From Helopsaltes ochotensis (Eukaryota; Chordata; Aves; Passeriformes; Locustellidae): a stretch of DNA of 64,000 nucleotides. The position numbers and the translations under genes are program-made. The notes beneath the pieces were generated by a model. That model was given only the letters and a program-made list of their open reading frames with translations. It searched no databases and was not told the DNA's origin. Below are positions 23,161 through 35,600 of the stretch, piece after piece. Position 1 is the stretch's first letter. Each line of letters opens with the position of its first letter. The stretch is taken from contig VXBM01000277.1 of the NCBI GenBank assembly GCA_013400155.1, forward strand, positions 678,401 to 742,400, in the 5' to 3' direction.

Positions 23161-25639
23161 GGTGCCAAAGGCTTCCAAAGCGGAGGGGCTCCTCCAGCAG
23201 CCCCCTGATTTCCCCCTCTCTGCCCTTCCTTACTTAGCACAGGCGAGGGAGAGGTGCAGGCACTGGCCAAGCCCTTGCAGAGGGCACAGCTGCTCTGGCC
23301 CGAGCATTTCATACTTGCACTCTATTAAGTTTTCTTTCCAGAGAATGTCATCTGAGATCCCACCATAACTTCCACAGCTCCCTGCCCTGGTGGATACTTG
23401 AACTGGGATGAAAGCATTCGGAATTTTCTCCTCTTCTTTTAGGAAACTGAGTCTACAGGAGACTGTTTTAATGAGAACCGCTAAAACCTCCTCAAGCAGC
23501 ACAGCTCCCACCTGGCCACTGCTCGCAGCCTCCCCACGGGGGTTTTCACTTCCTCTAACACCAGCAATTCTCAGCGGGTGATAATCCCAACCTGCTGAAC
23601 TGGGATCCCTCTTTAGGTAAACTGGTCAGAGTGGTTAGTGCCAGTGAGCACAATGGTATTGAATTCAGGCAAGGCCGTTTGGCCAGGAAAAAGCAGCTAA
23701 ATAAATCCCATGAAAGATCCCTCCTGAGCATCCAGTGGCAAAGGAATTTGGTGCTGCTGTTACATGGAGCTGGATGGGGAGCAGAGAGCTGAGGGTCCTT
23801 GAGCTGACACCCCAAAATCCGAGCTGAAGTGCACGCACCAGCTTGAGTCAAGTTGTGCGTGTAACTCATTTCCTTCAGACTGTTTAGTCCAGGACACAAA
23901 CTGGATGCTCACCCCACCAATTTGAGGGGAACTGGGAACATTTAAAACATGGAGATGCTGCTCCTGCAACTCTGCTTTTCCCATCCCAGGGATCCGGCTG
24001 CCTGTGGCAGCACTCGGCGAGCTCTCCCACAACTCCACCACCCTTTGAGGGACACAAAACAACGACGTGCCCAGGGCAAAAGCTCCAGTGATGGCTGCCC
24101 ACATCAGAGGAAACAGATAACCTGAGTCAGAGCCATGGGATGAGAAACCTCTGCTCCACAAACCAGAAGCCAGACGGAGCAACGTCAGTGCCGAGCTGCC
24201 CCGGTGCTGCTCTCACGCCTCACCGGCCCTGGATGCTGCTGGGAAGCTCAGGGCACTCTGCCTCTCCTCAGCTTTGCAAGTGGAAAGAGAAGCAGCTTTG
24301 CTTTGAACTAACAAAGCCCTGGTGAAAGGGCAGCTCGCGGGGCTGCCACGTGCAGGGAGGAGCTCCTCCGACTGCTCCGTCGGGGCCAGCGTTGAATTCC
24401 CTTGAAAACAGAGGGTGGGGATGCAGCAGGCAACGGAATAACACCAGAAAAATGCCCCCACAGCTTGGCTGGCTGCGACACCACAGCCCCAGAGAAGTTA
24501 CCAACACTGGCATTTCCCCCCCCGCCGCAAGAACCGCGCTGGCAGCACGCTCCCGGCTCGGGGCAGGGCGGGAAGCGGCTCTCACCATTTCCAGCAGCCA
24601 CTTCAGGGAGGGACAAACGCTCTGTTTTGCTTTACAGTGAAATGCTGCCACTTAGGGGACTCCCGATGACGTTCTTGTGCCTGAGAGCTCATGTCCTCTT
24701 CCAGGAGGGGCTGCTCCAAGCAGGACACACTCCCTTAGCTTACCAGAGAGGTAACTTTCGGCACTGGCCGTCAGCTCTGGCCCATGTGGATCCTGCTCTG
24801 CTTTAAGGAAGCAGCAAGCACAGCTCTGCTACTTATACCCAATACTCAGCTCTTCTGGCAAATGATTAATGGCCCGAGTCTCGCAGTTGCTCGCTTCCAG
24901 CTGGGCCAAGAGCTGCAAACACACCTAGGGAAGGGAAGGAGGAATTGGAACGTTGGCTTGGTGGGGAAAGGAAAACTATTCGCTGTGTCTTTGTTTTTGG
25001 GAGAGCTCCTCCTCTCGGGAGTGGGATGCTGAGTGCAGAGCAGGGCCCCTGCCCCGAAACGGAGGAGCTGAAGCAGAACAATAGGGTGGGGACTCTGGAT
25101 GGGCCCCGACAAGTGGGGTGGGCTGGAGCGGGGGCACCGATCCATCCTTTTGACTTCATTCACACTTACAGCTGCATTAGAGACATTTCCTGAAAGCACA
25201 GTAGGAAGAGAGGGGTATTCGCTCACTCCACCCTCCATCTAACACCGTCCTCGCGATCCAGCCGCGCACTGAGAGCCAATTCTGGCCTCTGGCAGAGCTG
25301 CAGGCCAGACATTACAAGCGCTGGTGTGAGCAGCACAGGTCCCCACCCGATGAGCAGCGAGCAGACTTGGAGCACAAAGGAGGGGTGCAGCAGCCAGCGA
25401 AAAATAAAGAACAATCAAAGGAGGGAAACGCAGAGCATTGTCCAAGGTGCAGGAGAAGGTGTCAAGAGCGGGGTCTGAGTGTTTGGCTTCAGGACAAGAA
25501 CGCTGCAGCCACTCGGTGATATCGGATAAAACGAGGCAGGTTGTCCCGCAGAGGAGGGCAGAGACAGCTCGGGGCAGGAGCTGAACTCCAGCGCTGCCAC
25601 CCCGGGGTGAGCCCAGGGCCGTGTCCCCAGCACGTCATC

Positions 25640-25765
25640 TCCCGGCCAGGCCCTGAGCTGCGCCGGGAGCAGGGGATTGGGAATGGCGCTGACGAGCCCC
25701 GCGCCTGAGTCACCGCGGCCGGGAGCCTGCGCGGCCCCGGCGCATCGGCAGCCCGCGTGTGGAGC
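25640..25765. promoter_or_regulatory. Short CpG-rich patch
   Basis: Dense CpGs with CCGCGGCCGGG and GCGCGGCCCCGGCGC words, ending just before a 14-T run. Too short for a classic island; possibly a small regulatory patch. Confidence 0.3.
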
Positions 25766-25779
25766 CTGAAAAACAACTC

Positions 25780-25793
25780 TTTTTTTTTTTTTT
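25780..25793. repeat. T homopolymer (14 nt)
   Basis: A run of 14 T followed by CTTTCCC. It is one of three homopolymer runs within 350 bp, with 26065-26077 and 26104-26126. Confidence 0.95.
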
Positions 25794-26064
25794 CTTTCCC
25801 TCTTTTCTAAAAAACAAAAAAGCCAGACGCCCTCTTCCAGATCTGGAGTTACTCAGGCTGACTCACAGCAAGGCTCTCCTGGCTCTGCTGGCAGCGCCTG
25901 TGTGTACCTGGAGTGGGCTGTGCAGGCTGTGCTGGTGGTACCCACCACGGTGTCACACATCTGGAGCTGTGGCACTTCCCTGAGTGCTGTGACAACAGCC
26001 TGCTGCAGCCAAGCTACTTATTTATGGCTTCAAACTCCAACCATTTTTGGTGAATCCCCGAATG

Positions 26065-26126
26065 AAAAAAAAAAAAACCCAACCAAATAAATGAAGACTA
26101 TAATTTTTTTTTTTTTTTTTTTTTTT
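26065..26126. repeat. A13 and T23 homopolymers facing each other
   Basis: Thirteen A at 26065-26077 and 23 T at 26104-26126 are separated by 26 bp (ACCAAATAAATGAAGAC core). The two runs are complementary and could fold back. Either could be a retroelement tail, but I recognise no element next to them. Confidence 0.9.
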
Positions 26127-28849
26127 AATGGGAAAAGTATTTCTTTCATTCTCCCATAATACGAATCCAGCAAACAGGAAAAACATGAACCCAAACCAAA
26201 GCTCAGACATCACATCTGGGGAGAGACCAAGCATGGAAAATTTTAATCCAAAGGTTAATGTTTGGGAAGCTCCGAGTGTGTGAAAAGAGGGGTTAGATGG
26301 GTGCTGCTCCGCGGCTCGAACAGTTATTGCCGCCAAGTGGCGGCTTTCAAACGGTGCCTGCCTGCCCCAGCCCAGGCACTCGGGGTCAGGAGCTAAAATA
26401 GAAAACAACTGAAATCACTGGAAGCAAACAAACACTCAGATCAGATGCTGCAAAAGCCAAGCGAGGAAGGAGCCAGCAGCAAGAAATGCAACTCGAGCCC
26501 TGTGACTGGGAACGGCCTCCTGACTCGCCCTGGGTGAATCGCCCAAACCACATGGTGCTGGTGGCCCCTGTGACCCCCTCCTGCTCCCCCAGCCCTCCTG
26601 TGCCACCTCCAAGATCACTCGACAGCCCTGTGACACTCCTGTCCCAGCTGTCACCTCCATCTCCTTTGCTCGCTACTCTGCAGGGTCACACTCTAGTGGC
26701 TGTCACACCTTGGGGCTTTTTCCACCCCACACTTTTCTCACCAGAACTATCATTTCCTGCCCAAGGACAGAGCACCCAACCTTCCCCCCAGCCCTTCCCC
26801 CTTCACCCCCCCAGCAGTAACACCTCCCTGTACCTGCCCAGAGCAGCATCTCTGCTGCTCTCCTGCCCACTCCACCCTTGCACCCCGAGCTGCTGGGCTC
26901 CTGTACCCTCGATCCTGCAGCAGCTCTGCCCTCTGAGAATCTCATGCCCCCGTTTTCCCCACATCCTGCCTCCAAAATGCCTTTGTCTTCATCTTCTGCA
27001 TTAGATTATGCCCTTTCCACACTGCTCCTTCCAGACACTAGGAATCTCTCATCCCCGAAGCTCCGACAGAATAGCATCCTAATTGCCTTTGTTAGGGATG
27101 GGGCCATGCCTGTAAAATTGCCACGGCACTGCGAGGCTGGGTCGGCACTAACAATAGCTTAAAAGCTCCAGGAGTTCAGCGTGGAGCCCTCCCACACTAA
27201 AGCAAACACCAAGAGAAGGGCCCATATGTCTGCAAAGCCTGTCCGTGTCAGGTGGGTCGGAGCCCGGCTCCCCGGGGGTGGGAAGGGAAGGCACGGCCCC
27301 TGCAGGCGTGAGAGCATCCGGCAGAGCCACGCTGCTGCCTCCCCGGCCCGGGAGCCTTCCTGGGATCAGCCAGGGCAGAGCTGCTCTCCAAGGAGCTGCA
27401 GCACCCGTGGGCTGGGCTCTGCACTTGCCAGAAGGGCTGGGCTGCTTCTCTGCGGAGCGCCGAGCCCAGGCAGCTGCTCCCCGCAGCCAGGGCAAGGTTT
27501 GGTTTTAGGCACATCACCGAAACAGAAAATGACTGTGGCCTGATGCAGAGGGAGGAGTGACACCTCTCAAAGGGCTGGGGTGTCACACACTGCTGCCCCC
27601 AAGGTGGTGGTGCTGACCAGAGGAGCACCAACGATGGAGTTCAGCTCCCAGCATTCTAATCTTGGGCCTGCTCAAGATGTCACACAGACACACTGGCCAG
27701 AGAGGAGGAGAAGGGGAACTGTCAGCAGAGAATCTCTGCAAAAAAGATGGGAAAATACATAAACTACTGCACGAAAATTGGAAATAATTCTTCAACGAAC
27801 CATTGGGTAAGGTAACCCAGCTTAGGATCAGTGCCTTGCTTGGCTGAGGCCAAAATCCAGGCACCTCTTGCTACCTGACCACACTCAGCAGGTAAAAACC
27901 TAAATCTGCTGCCAACTAACTGCAGAAACATGGAGATAAAAATGAGAAGGAAACAGAAGTGAGGCTGAGGGAAAACACCAGGAACCTCTGTAGACACTGT
28001 AGAATGTTTCTCTAGGCTTAGCCCAGAAAGAAAGGCTCTAAAAGCACAAGGCAAAGCACCTCTGTCTGGGCATGGGAAGGGAACAGTGATGCCAAGGGAA
28101 GACCTCGAGGAGCAGCTGAAGGGAAATTGTGGCAGGGCTCACCTGCAAAGGCAGGGGAAGTGTGTGATGAGAAACGTGAGCAGAACAGGCTGGCAAAGCC
28201 TTGGCTCAGGAGTGGGCTCCCTCAGGGTTTGAGCTCATGGAAGCATGTGCTGGCACGCTCAGAGGAGTCCCAACAAAGGCCAGGCAGGCGTGCTCCAGCT
28301 GCCCGTGGACCATCGCTCCCGCTCCTCATCCCTCCAGCCAAGGGGGAAAATGTAATCAGAGCAATTTCTATTAGCAAGAATATAAAGACTTGGAAGCTCT
28401 GGGCTGTCTCTTGACAACTAATTAATTACCAGGTAGCATCCCCTTGAAGCTGCCAACACAGCACACACAAGTTCCAGCATGATTTAGGGAGAGGGATGAA
28501 CTTTACAATAAACTCTAGAATTTTACTTCATCTCCCGCCACCATCTGAGATCCTGGGGGAAGAGGAAGGGGTGGCAAGAGTCAAAGTCTGAAGCCATCTG
28601 GGAGCATCATTAACTCATTCACTCATGGCCTCGGAAACAAAAACTCCGACTTTGCTGTGAGCAGCAGCTTCCAGCCAGATGAGCTCCTTGGATACTCCAT
28701 TTCTTAAATGCTCTTCTGCCAGTTTCTGTCATTCCCAGAAGGAGGACACAAAGGGACAAAAGCTGTTTGGGCTACAGAAGCTGTCAGGGAGAGCAGTGGA
28801 AGCTGCTACCCACTGTGATGTGCCAAGCTTTGTCATGACATCATATACC

Positions 28850-28897
28850 AAAAAAAAAAAACCCCAAAAAACCAAACCAAAACAAAAAAACCCTAAC
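28850..28897 (+). repeat. A-rich low-complexity tract
   Basis: Eleven or more A followed by CCCC, AAAAAA, CCAAACCAAAAC and AAAAAAA. It lies about 70 bp before the CR1 fragment at 28966 and is not part of the CR1 consensus I know. Confidence 0.85.
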
Positions 28898-28965
28898 AAC
28901 AAGCTAGAGCTGAAGATCAGGATGTGTGACCTGACAGGGAGCTGGGCTTGGGCAGCCAGGACCAA

Positions 28966-29030
28966 GAATCTCAGAATGGTTTGGGTTGGAAGGGACCTTA
29001 AAGACCATGTGGTTCCAACCCCCCTGCAAC
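28966..29030 (-). mobile_element. CR1 LINE 3' end fragment
   Basis: The plus strand reads TCAGAATGGTTTGGGTTGGA, AGGGACCTTAAAGACCATGT and GGTTCCAACCCCCCTGC, which is the reverse complement of the 3' untranslated end of avian CR1. The element is therefore on the minus strand, 5'-truncated to about 65 bp, with no coding part. Its modest divergence suggests a younger insertion than the others here. Confidence 0.85.
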
Positions 29031-30729
29031 TGAACACTCCCAAGAGTCAATATAAACCTCAGGGCAGCACCGTGAGGTCTGAACTAGGAGACAACACATG
29101 AAATCTGAGGATATTTAGAGGCAGTCATCCCAACATAACATTTCTGAGGGCTCTAGAGCCACAGGGAAATGGGAGAGGCTGTTCAGCGTGGCACAAATGG
29201 CCTGAACTACCAAGTTTTGTCTGCACCCAGGGTGGTATAAAATGAACCATTAGCACCTTGATCAGCACAGGGGGCCAGGGCTATGTTTGAGGACTGCTTT
29301 GAGGAGCTTTTTAACCTTTGTCACCACTTGAGACAAGGCAGGCAGCTTTTGGGAGCAGAAGCCTCCATCTCCCTGCTCCAGGCCACAGCTCTACTGGTGG
29401 CCACGGATTCCTCCCCTCAGACACCAGCACAGCCACAGGTCATCTCGCTCAGGTGCAAATGTTCTGGGCTAAGCCAAAACATTTCTTTTCTTTTTTAGAT
29501 TTACTTGATGTAAGTCCAAAAACTGAGATGACATCAAAGAGCCCACTGAGCAGATCCCCTCCAGAAACACACGGGGACTTTACCTGGTTCGTACAAACAC
29601 GGTTCCCCTGCAGACTTCCTGGGAACAGCTGAAGCAGCAGCGCACTTCAAAAACCAGCCTGCACATCACAGGGCTGGGGAGGAGCTCGGTTCTGGCTCGG
29701 GATTGTTGTCAACCCTTTCAAAGCCCACGCAGGATCACACACAGAAATTGTCACAGCCCTAGGGGGAACAACTTTCTCTCTGTCCCCAGGATATGGGCTG
29801 CAAAGGCAACGGCAGGGCAGGAGCTGTCACAAGGAGCAGTCGGGGAGGGCGCGAAGCCTGATGTGAAGGAGAGAAAGAGAAGACTTAGAGGATGGATTTA
29901 CCCCTGCTGGGACTGGTCAGTGACTGTTTCCCATGAGCTAACAAGAGGAATGAATGTCCCTTCAGGATTTCAAACCCGTGCCAAGAGCCCATCTTTCTCT
30001 GAGGGATGGCAACTGCCAGCAGTTCTGTCCCCGCTGCAGTCCCCAGCTCGGATCTGCTGCTGCCTGGGGTCTGAGGTCACTTCCAGAGGGACACAGGAGC
30101 CCTGCAGGAGCCCAGGCTAAGCTATGGCATGGAGTGACAATCGGGAGATATGCTGCTTCCTGGAAGAGCTGGAACTGATGTGCAAATAATGGCAGAAAAA
30201 TGCGGGGCAAGGGAGGGTTAGAGAGAGATTAGTCTGGGGCACACTCTGGGAGATACACAATGTTAAGTATGAGGGCAAAGGAAATGAAAACTGGAAACTC
30301 AAACATAGTCAAGAATCCAATCCCAGCCTGGGCAGGAAGTTTACACTCTGCTTCTAAATATACATGTTTTTAAATCAACAAGCTTTCTTGTTCCTCAGCT
30401 CTACTGTACATCCACGTGGGAGAACGAACCGGATGGAGGCACTGCCAAGCTCTCCCGGAGAGGTGTTCTGTCCACAAGGGACAAGGCATGGGGGACACGC
30501 ATCCCTGCCATGCCCCAGCAGGGAAGCAAAGGCTTCCCTGCTCCTGAAGATGCCCTGAATTCCCAGCTCCAAGCTCTCTGCTCAGCTCAAAGCTCATAAT
30601 CCCTTGCAGGCAGACTCTCCTGTGCTTTCCAAGTGCCTGTGGACCATGAGGAGAGGGATCCTGTGAGCAGGGCTCAGCTGTGGTGTCTCTTTCCTCCCTG
30701 CTCTCTGGCCACTGCATTCATGCTCAGCA

Positions 30730-30960
30730 GTCGGATAGTCACATATTTTTTTTAATTGGATATAATTACCTCCTAGAAATTACTGTACACAGCCTCTTGG
30801 GATCTGAAGCAATTAAGTGAAGATAAATTTCTTTCATGGAGCAAGCTGTCAAAGGATGAAGCAATTTCATTCCCCATTTGAAGTGGAAGCTTTGGGTCAT
30901 GCATGGTTTATTTGAAACAATGCCATCACCTAAAGCTGCTGATCTTATCTGTCTCTCTCT
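30730..30960. promoter_or_regulatory. Candidate conserved non-coding element, homeobox-word rich
   Basis: An AT-rich stretch with TTTTTTTTAATTGG, TATAATTACC, GCAATTAAGTG and GAAGCAATTTCATTC, ending in a short pyrimidine repeat (TCTCTCTCTGTCTCTCC). There is no repeat signature or coding potential. Judged only by composition. Confidence 0.22.
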
Positions 30961-32399
30961 GTCTCTCCATTTCAAACTGCTGAAGATGTGCAGCGTGGCA
31001 CTGCCTGAAGTGATGACATCTGGCACCAGGCCAGCTACAGAAACAAGCTGCTCCTCCCCGAGCCCGAGTGCAAGAGGCCAAACATTCCTATTAAAAAGGG
31101 GGAAACCGAGGTGAAATCTGGGAAGCGCTGAAAAGTGGGAATCCCGCCCGAGGGAACAAGCTCCAGGAGGAGCAAGGTGCCAGCAGGAAGGGGTGGCACT
31201 GCCCAAGACAGGATGGGGCATCTCTGAGGGCTAACAGGCTGCCAGGCTTCCTTACCAGGCTGCCCTGAAGCCACATAAACCAGGCTTCCAGGATTTCACC
31301 ACGACGAGGAACAGCCCATGCCCTTCGGTCTGCATGAGGAGAGACACGGCAGGGTGGGAATTATATCCCATTAGCACACGCATGCTAAGTCTCTCAGAAT
31401 TTCCAGCAAATTCTCTCCTGTCCTCACACTTCACCATGCCAAGATGTTTCATTTTGCACCAAAAAACCCACATAAAAAACCCCCTCATTTAAATAAACCA
31501 TTCTCCAAAGTGGTGGATTTTATCCTGGAAAGGGGAGGATGTTGTAGAGCAAAGTGTGGCTGTGGTGAGGGCTTTGCTACCTCCACAGGGTCAGAGATTC
31601 CAGAGATTCCCAGGGAGAAAGGCATGGTTAGCATGTATTCCATACCTCCCAAATGAGGAGAACTGGAGGATTCTCTCCTTCCCATCAGGACAGCCACCAA
31701 CTCAAGTCACAGGGAAATCGGTGAGGATGCTCCTGTCTAAATGCAAGTTGTAGCTCTGAGTGTGAAAACAGGCAAGCGCTGAGCAAATTCAGCTCCCACG
31801 GCCTGGACCGCCGAGAGCATTTCATCCACGAGGCTTCTGCAAAGCTCACATCACCGCTGATTAAATCTTTGCTCATTACAACTAAAAAAAGTTACTGGTA
31901 CTAGAGGGAGCTAATAATAAAAACTGGCAATGGGTGCAAGTTCGAGAAGCATCTGGGTGACTTAAGAGCGCAAAAATGATCTTCAGGAGTGACCTCAGCA
32001 GCAGACATGTGGCACGTCACCGACAGCTGGGAGGTCACTGCCTCAGCTCCAGAAATGCACAGCTCCAGGCACGTCCCCGACACACCCTGGGGAGCTGCTC
32101 CAGGGCCGCTTTTCCACGGGAATCACGCATGGAACAGGTATCAGGTGAAGTGACACGGCTCTGGAAGGATGTAGCAAAACCCATTTTTTTTTCTGTGCAT
32201 GGACATGAATCTCCTTCCTCCCTTAATAATGACTGCTGTAATAAACAGCGCATCGTTTATGCTTCAGATAAATACGGAACCAGAATGTAAATCTGTTCTG
32301 TTGTTCACGGAGCAGGCAGGCAGTAACTCCTCAGAAAACACATTTGTCTTCATCCTGAGAGCTTGTGTTTATATCTGCATCTACCTAGTCCAAGTACAA

Positions 32400-32680
32400 T
32401 GAAGTTTTGGGAAAGTTTTAAAAAATAAATCAATGAAATGACTACAAATAAGAGCTACAGTTGCCACTATTCATAATACATAAACATGCAGACAAATATT
32501 TGTTACATATGGCGGAGAAAATGCTTTATGTAAAATGCTGGTATGTAAAATGTTAAGGCAAATTTTGTTAATTTAAATAAATTATGGCTTTTACCTTATG
32601 TTTAAGGAAATATATGCAAATATGTTATGGGGAAAAACGTGATTAAATTATCTGCTGGATTAAATATCCAGCATTTTTCA
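32400..32680. promoter_or_regulatory. AT-rich island with POU octamer and short hairpin, candidate enhancer
   Basis: The most AT-rich stretch of the window. It has an octamer ATGCAAAT at 32614-32621, many TAAAT and TTTAAAT words, and a perfect hairpin at 32653-32673 (TGCTGGAT and ATCCAGCA around TAAAT). Its sharp contrast with the GC-rich intron and lack of repeat features suggest conserved regulatory DNA. Confidence 0.3.
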
Positions 32681-35600
32681 TGTCCCACCACAGATACAGC
32701 CAGGCCAGCAGCAGTCAGGCTGCTCATGTGGGGTCTGTGTTTGGGAAGAATTTTAATGCTTCCCAATGAACCTTCCCTTAGTACCCCTCGTCTTCCTAAG
32801 GGATATGGGTGGCCTGGGGCTGAGGCACTGGCCTGAAATCCTGGGTATCAGGGGTTTGTTCTCATCCTGAAGCCAAGGCTTCCTGTGGGACCAGCTCGGT
32901 CCCTCAGCCCCGTGTACCTCTGTTGCCAATCCCTAACAAGGAAATTGCTTTTCCTTCTGTCACAACGTGTTGTGGAGATATGTTCATTAATGCCTGGGAA
33001 GTGCTTTGACTTCAATGACTTTGAGAAAAAAAAAATCAATAAATAAGATTATGGTGGTGTCTTCTGTGCTGGGTTTGGGGTGTGACAGCTGGAGGGCACT
33101 GAGGGTGACAGCTCTGTCCTGCCACGGGAACTGGGCTCTCCAACCTCGCCCAGCCCCAGCCCAGCGCTGGCAAACGGATTTGGCATCCACAAAAACAACA
33201 CAAGCTCCAGCTGGGAGCAGAAACGTGGGGAGCAGACTCCAAGCTCAATGACAGAGGTCACCTTCCGTCTCCCATAGAGACAGAGTAGATCCCCATCTGT
33301 TATTTGGGCTGACCACTCCCTGCATTCCACCCCGTCCACTTCTTTGGCAAGCTCTGCAGGACGTGGATCTTTCTTATTCAGGATAACAATGAGGAGTTAT
33401 TAATTGGGTCTTTTTTCGGGTTTCCTGAGGTCCTTCCCATAGCTGCCTTGGTGGATACCACAGCCGTCCTCGCCCTCACATGGGATTTAAGCATTTCAGC
33501 TGGGCAAAGACAAAACAGTGCCGTGAAAGGGGGTCCCTCCAAAGCTGAGCCATGGGCAGAGGCAAAGAGTCAGGTCAAGGACTGAGCTTAGTACCAGAGA
33601 GAAGAGTCTGAGCACGGACAGCGGACAGCGTATCCAGCTGGCAAAGTGTGAGGCAAAGATGTAACCCTGAGTCCCAGGGAGCTCTCATGTGATCCAAAGC
33701 ACCGCATTAACACCTGAGCAGCACAAAGACTGTCTCAGGCCATGCTTCATGCCCAGGGACAGCTCAGCCAGCCAGAGCAGCATTTCCATTTCCTCAGAGT
33801 TTCTCTGGGTAGCAATAAGAGATGGCTCATTGGGAGGGGATCCAGCATTAATGGTGTTTTAATGAGGCTTTTCAATACACTTATAGACTAATCAGCAAAT
33901 TCCACGAGGTCTGGGCTCTAATATGTCATCCCAAGTACACTAAAGCCGTGGCAATGCCTCTGCACAGCCAGAGCTGTGCACTCTTCTGGGCCTGATGTCC
34001 TGCCAAGAGGTGGCAGATTTTGTGCTACTTGGATGTTTGGGCAGCAGAAACAAGGCCATTTCCCCCTGCAAAATCCCAAGGGAAGTGAAGGGTGCACACA
34101 GTGTGCTCCAAGGAGGTGCTGCACGTGCTCTGACTCTCCTTTCCTAGGTCACTCCACTATTCCCAACTCCAGGAACACACCGTCAGCGGGTTTCTTGAAT
34201 AGGACATTTCCCGTTTCCCAAGAATCGGTGCCCAACCTCTGGAAGCAGCTTTTAGGACAAAAAGACTAAACACAAGTAGGTTTCCCATCTCATTACACAA
34301 ACCTGGCCTGACCGTGACACAAGTGAGGACGTTGGACAATGAAAAGATCCATCCCCAGTCATGGGACAAGGCTGATTTATCCTGTCAGCCTCTGCCTCGA
34401 GCTGATGATCCCATCTCACTTCCAGAAAACACTGTAAAAGAGCCTTCAGCTGACAGCAGAGCCAAGCTGTGCAGGGCTGGCTGAGGACCCGACACGTGCT
34501 GGGGCACGTGCACAGCTCACACCCGGATTCACTTGGAGCTCTCACTGTGGTTGAAGCGCCCTGTCCAAGATGAGCCTGGAGGAGAGGCAGAGGTGCATCC
34601 AAGGCTGGGGAGGAAGGCATGGAAACATCACAAGCCACTTGAGAAAACTCCCCACGCACTGAGGTAGCGCTCCTTCCCTCCCCATGCCAGGAAAGAGGCA
34701 TTTCGGGGACAGGGAAGGTTATTTCCACCAGCTGCTGGTTCTTCCCTCCCTGCTTCCCCCCACAGGAGATGGAGCTGCCTGGAAGGCAGCACCTCGTACT
34801 TCCCCGCGAGCTGTGCCCAGACCACAAAGCCACTCTGCCTCTCACTGACACGGGGGCTGAGGAGAACACGTGCAACTGGATCTTAACACCTTGGCAGGTG
34901 GTTCCTCACCTCGCAGCGCGACTGCAGTTCCCACACTCGGCCCTGGGAGCGGGCAGAGCGGCAGGACCTCAGCTCTGCACGGGGAGAGGCTGCTGTCAGA
35001 TCTGCTCCTCCTGCCTGCCCAGGGCTACGGGCAGGACCTGTTCCACGCCTGGGGCTGTGGCAAAGGGGCTGCAGGGCTTTGAACTCCTGCAGCCTCCAGC
35101 ACCCCGTGGCACGGCCGTGCGTCAGCAGCCCCCGGCGCTCGGCACGGCCGGGCCGAGAGGACGTGAAAAGCTCCTATGCCCCAGAGACTGCAGTGCACAG
35201 GATACGGCCTGGATTAAAATCTGGTCAGCAGAGGTCTTAAAATGTCAGCGTAAACAAGGAGGGCAGTGCTGGCGGGGCCGCAGGGAAGCTTGCTCGGGGC
35301 TTATGCTGCTTAACAATAGGTTCAGTGACCTGGACAAAGAAAACCTCTCCTGATAAAGCCAGCAGATTAGACATCGGCTCAAACCCTCCCCAGCTTCCAA
35401 GAGAGTAACTCAGTAACAGGCAAAAACTTGGAATTGCTCAGTCTCTTGCTTAGGAACAAACCCCGTGCTATTTAACACAGTTAATGCCAAATTGTGCCTG
35501 AGGGAAGGAGCAAAGGCTGCAGGACACTGGGAGTGTCCATGGGTGCAGAGGAGAGTGGGACAGCACAGTGTCACCTCCTCCTGAGGAGCAACATGTGGAG

